From Planctomycetia bacterium (GTDB lineage: Bacteria; Planctomycetota; Planctomycetia; Pirellulales; UBA1268), in contig RFPF01000114.1 of NCBI GenBank assembly GCA_009926295.1, forward strand, positions 1-8,735: a DNA stretch of 8,735 nucleotides. The letters are read 5' to 3'. Of this stretch, positions 1 through 6,588 are shown one piece after another. How positions within the stretch are numbered: the first letter of the stretch is position 1; each line of letters starts with the position of its first letter. A program made the translations under genes and the position numbers. The notes below the pieces were generated by a model. That model did not search any database. It saw only the letters and a program-made list of their open reading frames with translations, and was not told the origin of the DNA.

Positions 1-1
1 G

Positions 2-256
2 ACGGGCCGCACGCACCAGATCCGCGTGCACCTCGCCCACATCGGCTGCCCCGTGCTCTGCGACATGCTCTACAGCGGTCGCTCCGTGATCGAGCCGGCG
101 CTGTTCGGCCTGCCGGGGGGGCCCCCGCTGATCGAACGGCAGGCGCTGCATGCCGCCAGCCTGCGTGTCGATCACCCGGGCACGGGCGAGCGGCTCCTCT
201 TCGAGGCGCCGCTGCCGGCCGACATGGAGCGGCTGCTGGCCGCCCTACGCCGTTGA
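2..256 (+). CDS. RluA-family pseudouridine synthase, C-terminal fragment
   Basis: This is the 3' end of a gene that begins before the window; only about 84 residues are visible, ending at TGA 254-256. The fragment opens with TGRTHQIRVHLAHIGCPVLC, the conserved C-terminal block of RluA/RluC/RluD-type pseudouridine synthases, followed by D-x-x-Y-SG and a short tail rich in Leu and Arg. These enzymes isomerise specific uridines in rRNA or tRNA in the cytoplasm. The catalytic Asp (HRLD motif) and any S4 domain would lie upstream and cannot be seen, so the exact target RNA and subfamily cannot be assigned. The gene converges on the glycosyltransferase gene, and the two coding ends overlap by 12 bases (245-256). 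Confidence 0.9.
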   Translation, partial: TGRTHQIRVHLAHIGCPVLCDMLYSGRSVIEPALFGLPGGPPLIERQALHAASLRVDHPGTGERLLFEAPLPADMERLLAALRR

Positions 257-1027
257 CGAGGGACCCCCGGGACCGCCGTCGCGGTCGAGGAGGAGCAGCG
301 CGCGTGGCAGTGTGGAGTCGATGACCCGGGAGAGGGCGACGACGAAACCGGCGGTGCCGTCCCGCCAGCCTCCCTGGAGGAGGTAGCTCTTGAGGAAACT
401 CGCGGCACCCCGGAGCGGGAGCGTCCACGCCCGCGCTCCCTCTCCCTTCGCCCGCATGACCCCGGCTTTGAGGCGGGCGTAGCGGATCGAACGGGCCAGC
501 ACGTCGGAGCAGTCGCTGAAACTGTGGTGCATGATCGTTCCCGGCAGCAGCCGGGGCCGGGTGCGGGACTCGACCTGCTCGTGGACCTCCAGGGGGGAGA
601 AGTTCGCCGTGAGCCTGTTGAACAGCCGCAGCACGCGGTCGCTGCCCCATGGACCGTGCCGCACCTCCCGGCCGCCGATGAACGTGCGCCGCCGGAACGC
701 GAAGCAGGCGGCGGGATCCGACAGGTCGGCCTCGTGGACGGCCGCCACCGCCTCCGCGTCGAGGGCCTCATCGGCATCGAGTGAGAGGATCCAGTCGTGG
801 GCCGCCAGTGCGACGGCCCGCCGCTTCTGGAGACCGTATCCCAGGAACGGCTGCAATTCGACGCGCGCTCCGGCGGCGCGGGCGAGGGCGACGGTGTCGT
901 CGGTCGAGCCGGAGTCGACGACGAGCCGCTCGGGGCAGAAGGCGAGGCTGGCCAGCGTGGCGGCGAGATGCCCGGCCGCGTCCTTCGCGATCACCACGGC
1001 CGAGAGCGCGGGGACGCCGCCCGTCAT
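245..1027 (-). CDS. GT2 glycosyltransferase, WaaE/KdtX-like (LPS core)
   Basis: A 260-residue GT-A fold glycosyltransferase. Visible motifs are the N-terminal SAVVIAKD strand (9-16), VVDSGSTDDT (36-45) for nucleotide-sugar binding, the metal-binding SLDADE (82-87; D84/D86), and the family signatures WGSDRVLRLFNR (127-138) and LEVHEQV (146-152). The C-terminal part, YARLKAGV (183-190) then FLKSYLLQGGWRDGTAGFVVA (211-231), is typical of the WaaE/KdtX subgroup, which adds glucose or a similar sugar to inner-core LPS on the cytoplasmic face of the inner membrane. The donor and acceptor here are inferred, not shown. The ATG at 1025-1027 overlaps the kinase stop codon (ATGA), so it is probably translated by coupling from the kinase message. 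An upstream extension in the same frame is just antisense of the kinase reading frame and is Arg/Pro-rich. Length matches the family (about 250-270 aa). Confidence 0.87.
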   Translation of the reverse strand: MTGGVPALSAVVIAKDAAGHLAATLASLAFCPERLVVDSGSTDDTVALARAAGARVELQPFLGYGLQKRRAVALAAHDWILSLDADEALDAEAVAAVHEADLSDPAACFAFRRRTFIGGREVRHGPWGSDRVLRLFNRLTANFSPLEVHEQVESRTRPRLLPGTIMHHSFSDCSDVLARSIRYARLKAGVMRAKGEGARAWTLPLRGAASFLKSYLLQGGWRDGTAGFVVALSRVIDSTLPRALLLLDRDGGPGGPSSTA

Positions 1028-2718
1028 GTGGACGGCCCGTCGTGAGTAGCGCCGGCGGGCTCGTCGCCGGCGGGCCTGAGCGGGAACTCGAGCGTGAACG
1101 TGCTTCCGGCGCCGAGGCGGCTCTCGGCGCGGATGTCGCCTCCGTGCTCGCGGAGGATCTTGCGGCTCACGGTCAGGCCGAGGCCCGTGCCCCGCGAGCC
1201 CTTCGTGGATACGAAGAGGTTGAAGATCTCCGCGAGCGTCTCGGGGCTCATGCCTTCGCCATTGTCGGCGACGATCACCCGCACCACACCCGCCGCCCGG
1301 TCGAGGTCGATCCGGATCTCGACCCACGCGTCGGGCCGGTTTTCAACGGCGTCGAGTGCGTTGGTGACGACGTTGAGCACCGCCCGTGAGATCCCCTCCG
1401 GATCGAAGACGAGCCGGGGCAGGTCGGCGGGGGGCGTCCAGCGCACCGACGTGCGGGCGTCGGCCGCACGCTGCTGCACCGTCTCCACGATGTCGGTCAC
1501 CACCGCTGCGAGGTCCGACGGCATCGGGTCGGGTTCCCGTTCCTTGCTGAAGGACAGCATGTCCATCACGAGCGACGAAATCTTGGCCTGGTTGCGTCGC
1601 ACGATGTCCCAGCCCTTGGCGAGCACGGCGAAGTCCTCGTTCTCCAGCGCCATCTCCACCAGATAGCCGCCACCCTTGATTCCCTGGAGGATGTTCTTGA
1701 TGTGATGCGACAGGGTGGCGATCGTCTGGCCGACGGCCGCGAGCCGTTCCGCCTGCACCATCGCCGAGTAGAACGTCGTGTCCTCCACGGCCAGCGCCGC
1801 CTGGTGGCCGATGGCGATCATGAGCTTGAGATGCTCGTCGCTGAAGCGGCTCCGGCCCTGCTCCATCGACTCTCCGAGCGGCACCATGGTGTCGAAGTAC
1901 ATGACTCCGACGGTGTCGTAGCGGCCCTGCATCGGCACGCAGATCGCCTCGCGCACGCCGGTCCGTACGACGCTGTGGCCCGCTGCGAAGCGGTCGTCGT
2001 CCTGCGCGTCGCTGGTCAGCACCCCCTCGTGCCGCTCGACCACGTAATCGAGGATCGTACGGCTGATCGCCAGCGACGACGTGTCGCCGCCGCGGCGGTC
2101 GCGGCGGGCCTTGGTGGTCAATTCACGGGTCTCGGGATCGAGCAGCATGATGCAGCCCCGATCGGCCTCGATCCACTCGAACACCAGCTGCATGATCCGG
2201 CCGAGCAGTTCGTCGATGTCGAGCGTGCGGCCGGCCGCGAGAGCCGTGCGGTACATCACCTGCACGTTGCTGCGGGCGCGGGCCAGCCAGCGATTGTTGG
2301 TGTCGTCCGGCGCGTAGGCGGCCACCACCCCCTCGTCCTCGCGCATGCTGCGGATGATCCGCGACCCGTCGATGCCGCCATCCGGGGGGGCCACGTCGAC
2401 GATGCCTGTCGGCGGTTCCACGTCGTCGTCCTGGGCGTAGACCAGCACGGTGCGGCCGATCTGGATCTGGTCGCCACTGGAGAGCGGCACCCGCTCCACC
2501 TTCCGGTTGTTGACGTAGGTGCCGTTGGAACTCTTGAGGTCACCGACGACGAAGGAGCCGTCGACGCGGCGGATCTCGGCGTGCCGCCGCGACACCTCGT
2601 TGTCGTCGAGCTTGACGACGTTTCCCGACTCCCGGCCGATGGTGAGCGCGCCCGTGTGCGCGCCCAGATCGAAGCGGGCGCCGCGGTTGCGGCCCTGGAT
2701 GACGTAGAGTGACGGCAC
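1024..2718 (-). CDS. FHA-GAF sensor histidine kinase, soluble, orphan
   Basis: A 564-residue protein starting at GTG 2718-2716, preceded by GAGAGG about 10 bases upstream. Residues 5-95 form an FHA domain (IGRES 27-31, SRRHAEI 43-49, SSNGTYVN 63-70), which normally binds phosphothreonine. Residues about 165-312 form a GAF domain (LDIDELLGRIMQL, then VPMQGRYDTVGVMYFD). The kinase core follows: a dimerisation/phosphoacceptor helix with LSHHIKNILQGI (336-347; H338 is the likely phospho-His), N box LNVVTNALDA (448-457), G1 DNGEGM (485-490), F box IFNLFVSTK (498-506) and G2 GTGLGL (510-515). There is no membrane segment or signal peptide, so it should be cytoplasmic. No receiver domain or response regulator lies nearby, so its partner is unknown. 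It overlaps the downstream glycosyltransferase by 4 bases. The open frame continues to 3411 across the divergent peptidase gene, but that part lacks domain character and the start with a ribosome site and the FHA beginning both point to 2718. Confidence 0.92.
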   Translation of the reverse strand: MPSLYVIQGRNRGARFDLGAHTGALTIGRESGNVVKLDDNEVSRRHAEIRRVDGSFVVGDLKSSNGTYVNNRKVERVPLSSGDQIQIGRTVLVYAQDDDVEPPTGIVDVAPPDGGIDGSRIIRSMREDEGVVAAYAPDDTNNRWLARARSNVQVMYRTALAAGRTLDIDELLGRIMQLVFEWIEADRGCIMLLDPETRELTTKARRDRRGGDTSSLAISRTILDYVVERHEGVLTSDAQDDDRFAAGHSVVRTGVREAICVPMQGRYDTVGVMYFDTMVPLGESMEQGRSRFSDEHLKLMIAIGHQAALAVEDTTFYSAMVQAERLAAVGQTIATLSHHIKNILQGIKGGGYLVEMALENEDFAVLAKGWDIVRRNQAKISSLVMDMLSFSKEREPDPMPSDLAAVVTDIVETVQQRAADARTSVRWTPPADLPRLVFDPEGISRAVLNVVTNALDAVENRPDAWVEIRIDLDRAAGVVRVIVADNGEGMSPETLAEIFNLFVSTKGSRGTGLGLTVSRKILREHGGDIRAESRLGAGSTFTLEFPLRPAGDEPAGATHDGPST

Positions 2719-2771
2719 TGACGGACGACCTCTCGGGCGGCATGCGAGGTGCGGGGAACCCGAACTCCTCG

Positions 2772-2800
2772 ATTTTTGCACAGCCGAGGGCCGTCGTGAA
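2772..2800 (-). promoter_or_regulatory. Candidate promoter for the kinase-glycosyltransferase pair
   Basis: Read on the minus strand, TTCACG (2800-2795) and AAAAAT (2777-2772) are separated by 17 bases, with a TGC immediately before the -10, as in extended -10 promoters. Each hexamer matches the sigma-70 consensus at 4 of 6 positions. It would give a leader of roughly 45 bases before the GTG at 2718. It lies in the 142-base divergent spacer, the only non-coding DNA upstream of the kinase. This is motif matching by eye. Confidence 0.35.
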
Positions 2801-2809
2801 GCGGACGGG

Positions 2810-2815
2810 TAGAAT
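2810..2815 (+). promoter_or_regulatory. Candidate -10 element for the M28 peptidase gene
   Basis: TAGAAT matches the -10 consensus at 5 of 6 positions and lies 45 bases before the ATG at 2861. No convincing -35 hexamer is present 16-18 bases upstream, so either another sigma factor, an activator or a different promoter is involved. Weak call. Confidence 0.25.
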
Positions 2816-2860
2816 GTCGGGGACGGACGGTTTCCCGTCGCGGACGCAAGCATCACGCCG

Positions 2861-4798
2861 ATGACGCGCATGAATCGCATCCACAGCCGAACGTGCAAGA
2901 CGCACGGAAACGGCGTCGAACACGCGCCCCACACGCTCCGAGCGACGCGAACCATCCGCGACGCGACCGCATGGGCGGTGGCGGCGGCGTGCCTCCTGGC
3001 GGGCGTCGCGACTCCCCGCGCCGAGGCGGACGAGGCGGAGGCGGCACGACTCGAGGCCCGCCTGCGGGCCGCCGTGGGCTGGCTGGCGGCGCCCGAGCGG
3101 GAGGGGCGGGGTCCCGGAACGGCCGGCATCGAGCAGGCAGCCGATTGGGTGGCCGGGCGATTCGGCGAAATCGGCCTCGACACCACGGTCGTCGGCGACT
3201 CGGCGTACCAGCGGTTTCCTGTCACCCTCGAGGCGCGACTGGGGCCGCCCGACACGAACGTCGTGGAGCTCGTCGGTCCGCCGGGCGCCGATGGCCGCCC
3301 CGAGGTACGGCGGCTCGTGGTGGGAGAGGACTTCACGCCGCTCGCAGCGGGCGGGTCGGGCGAGTTCGATCTCCCGCTGGTCTTCGCCGGGTTCGGAATC
3401 ACGGCCCCCAAGGAGGGCTACGACGACTACTCGCCGCTGGGATCGAAGGGAGCGAGCGGTGCGGCCGTGATCGTGCTGCGGCAGGAGCCGCAGAAGGACG
3501 ACCCGCACAGCGTCTTCGATGGCAACCAGGCGTCCCAGCACGCGGCGCTCACCCGGAAGGTGGCCAATGCGTCCGAGCACGAGGCCGGAGGGCTCGTGTT
3601 CTGCAACGACGTCGCCGATCCCGACGACGCCCTGATGGCGTTCGACCGGGCGGGCGACGGGTCGGAACGCCGCACCATGCCGGTGCTCCACGTGAGGCGG
3701 TCCGTGATCGCGCCGCTCGTGGAGGCGGGGCTGGGTCGGACTCTGGCTGAGATCGAGCGCACCATCGACGAAAAACTGGAGCCGCAGGCGGCGGCGATCC
3801 CGGCCTGGCGGATCCGCGGCCGCGTGACGATCGAGCGGACCGAGGCCGAGTCGAGGAACGTGCTGGCGCTCCTGCCCGGCACCGACGGCAGGGAGGTGGT
3901 GGTGCTCGGCGCACACTACGACCACCTCGGCTTCGGCGGCCCCAATTCCGCCGCGCCCGGCGAGACGGCGGTGCACCATGGCGCCGACGACAACGCCAGC
4001 GGCACGGCGATGCTCGTGGAGGTGGCGCGGATGCTCGCCGCGCGGGGGCCGTTCCCCAGGACGATCCTGTTCGTCGCGTTCTCCGGCGAGGAGCGCGGAC
4101 TGCTCGGCAGCGCCCATTACACCGCCAACGCGGCTGCTCCGCTCGCGGACACCGTCGCCATGGTGAATCTCGACATGGTGGGGCGGCTCGAAGGCGACAA
4201 GATCGTCGTTCACGGCACGGGCACGGGCACGGGCCTCGAGTCCCTCGTCGATCGCCTTGTCTCAACGCACGGCCTGGAGGCGGCGAAGGAACCCGGGGGG
4301 TTCGGTCCCAGCGACCACTCGAGCTTCTACGCCCGAAAGATCCCCGTGCTCCACCTGTTCACCGGATCGCACTCCGACTATCACCGGCCGACCGACACGG
4401 CCGACAAGATCAACTACGGCGGCATGGTGCGGATCGCGGGTCTCGTCGCCGACCTCGTCGAGCAGCTCGCCACGGCCGCCGAGCGGCCCGCGTACGTCGA
4501 AGTGGCCTCGAAGATGTTCGCCCGCGGGGGTGACCGGCCCTACTTCGGGAGCATTCCCGACTTCGGCAAGCCGGGCAAGGGGTATGCCATCACGGGTGTC
4601 ACGAAGGACTCCCCGGCGGCCCGCGGCGGCCTCCAGGGAGGCGACGTGATCGTCCGGCTCGCCGACAGCGCCGTCACCGGCCTCGAGGATTTCGACAGCG
4701 CGCTCCGGAAGCACAAGGGGGGCGACACGATCGCGGTCGTCGTCCTCCGTGCCGGGGCCGAGGTCGTGCTCGAAGTCACGCTGGCCCCCCCCAAGTAG
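2861..4798 (+). CDS. Exported M28 zinc peptidase with PA-like insert and C-terminal PDZ domain
   Basis: A 645-residue protein. Residues 36-50 are a hydrophobic export segment followed by TPRAEA (51-56), a likely signal-peptidase site, so it should act outside the cytoplasm. The N-region before it is long (about 35 aa). Residues about 165-320 resemble a PA-type insert (LVFAGFGITAP, GYDDYSPL, AAVIVLRQEP). The M28 catalytic domain carries all expected residues: H352 and D354 in GAHYDHLG, the bridging Asp in HHGADDNASG (D376/D377), E410/E411 in SGEERGLLGS, D438 in VNLDMVGR, and H508 in SDYHRPTDTADKI. Residues about 572-645 are a PDZ domain (GYAITGVTKDSPAARGGLQG, then GDVIVRL). The family comprises di-zinc aminopeptidases; the actual substrate is unknown. 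The start is uncertain between ATG 2861 and ATG 2870, as neither has a clear Shine-Dalgarno. A CACGGG hexamer repeated three times (4216-4233) encodes the GTGTGTG run at 452-458. It is transcribed divergently from the kinase and has its own terminator. Confidence 0.93.
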   Translation: MTRMNRIHSRTCKTHGNGVEHAPHTLRATRTIRDATAWAVAAACLLAGVATPRAEADEAEAARLEARLRAAVGWLAAPEREGRGPGTAGIEQAADWVAGRFGEIGLDTTVVGDSAYQRFPVTLEARLGPPDTNVVELVGPPGADGRPEVRRLVVGEDFTPLAAGGSGEFDLPLVFAGFGITAPKEGYDDYSPLGSKGASGAAVIVLRQEPQKDDPHSVFDGNQASQHAALTRKVANASEHEAGGLVFCNDVADPDDALMAFDRAGDGSERRTMPVLHVRRSVIAPLVEAGLGRTLAEIERTIDEKLEPQAAAIPAWRIRGRVTIERTEAESRNVLALLPGTDGREVVVLGAHYDHLGFGGPNSAAPGETAVHHGADDNASGTAMLVEVARMLAARGPFPRTILFVAFSGEERGLLGSAHYTANAAAPLADTVAMVNLDMVGRLEGDKIVVHGTGTGTGLESLVDRLVSTHGLEAAKEPGGFGPSDHSSFYARKIPVLHLFTGSHSDYHRPTDTADKINYGGMVRIAGLVADLVEQLATAAERPAYVEVASKMFARGGDRPYFGSIPDFGKPGKGYAITGVTKDSPAARGGLQGGDVIVRLADSAVTGLEDFDSALRKHKGGDTIAVVVLRAGAEVVLEVTLAPPK

Positions 4799-4822
4799 CG
4801 CGGACCGGGGCGGTCGTGTCGC

Positions 4823-4863
4823 AGCCCGCGGCCGCGAGGGAGGCGGTTTTCCGCGGCTTTTTT
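4823..4863 (+). terminator. Rho-independent terminator after the M28 peptidase gene
   Basis: AGCCCGCGG (4823-4831) can pair with CCGCGGCT (4851-4858) with one bulged C, or GCCGCG (4831-4836) can pair with CGCGGC (4852-4857). Either hairpin is followed directly by a run of six T (4858-4863). It sits 25 bases after the peptidase stop codon and before the promoter proposed for the envelope gene cluster, so it separates the two transcription units. Confidence 0.7.
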
Positions 4864-4867
4864 GCCC

Positions 4868-4896
4868 TTGAGTCGCCGCGCGGGGGCTGGCATCAT
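4868..4896 (+). promoter_or_regulatory. Candidate promoter for the ompH-lpxC-lpxA cluster
   Basis: TTGAGT (4868-4873) and CATCAT (4891-4896) are spaced by exactly 17 bases, with TGG directly before the -10 as in an extended -10 promoter. Each hexamer matches consensus at 4 of 6 positions. The site lies just after the terminator of the preceding gene and would give a leader of about 50 bases before the GTG at 4953. Assigned by eye. Confidence 0.45.
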
Positions 4897-4937
4897 CCCG
4901 CCCTCACCGGTGCCCCGCGGCGCCGAACCAACCACGC

Positions 4938-4944
4938 GAAGGAG
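4938..4944 (+). promoter_or_regulatory. Ribosome binding site that fixes the ompH start
   Basis: GAAGGAG lies 8 bases before the GTG at 4953. An in-frame GTG at 4944 begins inside this sequence and so cannot use it, which decides in favour of 4953 as the start codon. Confidence 0.75.
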
Positions 4945-4952
4945 TGCATCCC

Positions 4953-5576
4953 GTGAAGTCGCATCTGGCAGGAGTTCTCTGTGTGGCCGCGCTGGCCCTC
5001 GTCGAGGTTTCCGCGTTCGGCCAGGCCCCGGCGCAGGCTCCGCAGGCGGCCGGTCCGGCGACGCACGTGGCGGTGATCGACGTCGGCTACATCTTCAAGA
5101 ATCACGCCCGCTTCAAGGCGGCGATGGACAAGATGAAGGACGAGGTCATGGCCGCGGAGAACGGCCTCAAGAACGAGCGAGACCGCATCAACGGCCTGAT
5201 GGAGCAGATCAAGGGCTTCAACGTGGGGACTCCCGAGTACAAGAAGCTCGAGGCGGAGATCGCCAAGGCCCAGGGTGATTTCAACGTCAACGCCCAGCTC
5301 CAGAAAAAGGACTTCATGGACCGCGAAGCGAAGGTCTACCACCAGGTCTACACCGAGATCGAGAAGGCCGTGGAGCAGTTCGCCCGCGAGCACCGCATCG
5401 CGGTGGTGCATCGCTTCGACGGCGAGCCGATCGACAACAGCGACCGAAACCAGATCCTGCGAGGCATCACCAAGCCGATCGTGTACCTCGAGCCGGGCAT
5501 CGACATCACCGTCGACGTCCTCAAGATGCTCAACGGTCCCGCGGTGGCCGCCGGTGCGGCGCCGCCGCGGCGCTGA
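4953..5576 (+). CDS. OmpH/Skp-family periplasmic chaperone
   Basis: A 207-residue protein with a GTG start chosen from the GAAGGAG site 8 bases upstream. Residues 1-22 are a signal peptide (MKSHLAGVLCVAALALVEVS), then a short Ala/Pro/Gln linker. The mature part begins HVAVIDVGYIFKNH (38-51), the first strand typical of OmpH (the family usually shows VDxxxIF near this point). Residues about 52-145 are charged and helical and should form the coiled-coil arms (MDKMKDEVMAAENGLKNE, EYKKLEAEIAKAQGDF). KPIVYLEPGIDIT (174-186) is the closing strand region, and the tail is Ala/Pro-rich. Skp-type proteins are trimeric chaperones that hold unfolded outer-membrane proteins in the periplasm. Placement directly before lpxC parallels the skp-lpxD-fabZ-lpxA order of proteobacteria. 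Somewhat longer than E. coli Skp (161 aa). Confidence 0.88.
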   Translation: MKSHLAGVLCVAALALVEVSAFGQAPAQAPQAAGPATHVAVIDVGYIFKNHARFKAAMDKMKDEVMAAENGLKNERDRINGLMEQIKGFNVGTPEYKKLEAEIAKAQGDFNVNAQLQKKDFMDREAKVYHQVYTEIEKAVEQFAREHRIAVVHRFDGEPIDNSDRNQILRGITKPIVYLEPGIDITVDVLKMLNGPAVAAGAAPPRR

Positions 5577-5669
5577 GCCGTGCTTCCCGGGCCGGACGGC
5601 GTTGCCGGCGGCCGGTTCCGGGGTGCGGGGTTTCGCGGCGTTGAGTGGTGGTCTCGTGGACGTCGAGTC

Positions 5670-6536
5670 ATGACATCGCTAACGAGTTCGCGCCGGCAGC
5701 AGACGGTCCGCCGCCCGGTGGTCGTGTCGGGCTGCGGCTACTGGAGCGGCCGCGAGAATCGCGTCGAGTTGCGGCCCGCCGACGCCGGCGTGGTGTTCGT
5801 TCGCGGTGACATCGGGCCCGGGGCCCGGGTGCCCGCCCGCCTCGCGAGCCGGGTCGATGCCGTGGCCCGCACGAACCTCGAAGTCGACGGTGCCCGCGTC
5901 GAGATGGTCGAGCACCTGCTTAGCGCGCTTGCGGCGCTGGGCGTGGACTGCTGCACGGTCTGGCTGACGGCCGAGGAAATGCCGCGGCTCGACGGGTCGG
6001 CTCGTGCATTCGTCGATGCGATCGACGCCGCCGGGGTGGTAGGCCTGGGAGCGCCGGTCGATCCGATCGTGGTGCAGGATCGCGTGCGGGTCGGCGACGG
6101 CGAGGCCTGGATCGAGATCCTGCCGCCGCGGTTCGCGGGGCTCTCGGTCGATTACGTGCTCGATTACGGGGCCGGGCCCATCGGCCGGCAGGAGTTCTCG
6201 ATCGAGGTTGATCCGGACTCGTATCGCCGGGAACTCGCGGACGCCCGGACGTTCATCACGCTCGAGGAGGCGGATCGGCTGCGCGGCTCCGGGCTCGGGC
6301 TCGACGTCTCCACGCAGGATCTCGTGGTGTTCGGCCCGGACGGGCCGGTCGACAACCCGCTGCGCTGGCCGGACGAGTGCGTGCGGCACAAGGTTCTCGA
6401 CCTCGTGGGCGATCTGGCGCTCGTTGGCCGGCCGGTCCACGGTCACGTGCGGGCCTACCGCAGCGGCCATCGGCTCAATGCCGAGCTCGCCGGCCGGCTC
6501 GTGGCGGTGGAGCGGAATGTCTGCGTGCCGGCCTGA
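5670..6536 (+). CDS. lpxC: UDP-3-O-acyl-N-acetylglucosamine deacetylase
   Basis: A 288-residue LpxC, the zinc-dependent deacetylase that performs the committed step of lipid A synthesis in the cytoplasm. The family residues are present: the catalytic Glu and zinc His in MVEHLLSALAALG (E81, H82, equivalent to E. coli E78/H79), PRLDGSARAF (105-114), the zinc ligands H240 and D244 in RHKVLDLVGDLAL (239-251; E. coli H238/D242), and the catalytic His H267 in SGHRLNAEL. The N-terminal VSGCGYWSGRENRVELRPA (19-37) matches the usual GxGLHSG region, with a Tyr-Trp in place of Leu-His. The ATG at 5670 is the only sensible start, but no clear Shine-Dalgarno precedes it; the same frame stays open to a GTG at 5580 without LpxC-like sequence. 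It stands alone and is not fused to FabZ as in some phyla. It lies 93 bases after ompH and is followed closely by lpxA. Confidence 0.95.
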   Translation: MTSLTSSRRQQTVRRPVVVSGCGYWSGRENRVELRPADAGVVFVRGDIGPGARVPARLASRVDAVARTNLEVDGARVEMVEHLLSALAALGVDCCTVWLTAEEMPRLDGSARAFVDAIDAAGVVGLGAPVDPIVVQDRVRVGDGEAWIEILPPRFAGLSVDYVLDYGAGPIGRQEFSIEVDPDSYRRELADARTFITLEEADRLRGSGLGLDVSTQDLVVFGPDGPVDNPLRWPDECVRHKVLDLVGDLALVGRPVHGHVRAYRSGHRLNAELAGRLVAVERNVCVPA

Positions 6537-6588
6537 GCGGCGGGTTCGTTCTGGAGGCTGCATGGGCGAAGGAAGGGAGCCTGAGCGA

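Noticed and set aside
2719..3411. A 231-residue N-terminal extension of the FHA-GAF kinase
   Set aside because: The extension is Ser/Arg/Pro-rich antisense of the peptidase gene; GTG 2718 has a ribosome site and sits right before the FHA domain.
2540..4213. A 557-codon open frame on the minus strand opposite the M28 peptidase
   Set aside because: It is rich in His/Arg/Gly without domain character and is fully explained by the antisense of the peptidase gene.
4211..4233. CACGGG hexamer repeat in the peptidase gene
   Set aside because: Only three full units, in frame, encoding a Gly-Thr turn; too short to claim phase variation or other function.
4944..4952. GTG 4944 as the ompH start
   Set aside because: It begins inside the GAAGGAG ribosome site; GTG 4953 has proper 8-base spacing and gives a standard signal peptide.
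5577..5669. GC-rich spacer between ompH and lpxC examined for a terminator or promoter
   Set aside because: It contains short GCCGG inverted segments and a TTGAGT at 5641, but no T-run and no matching -10 at proper spacing, so neither element is supported.
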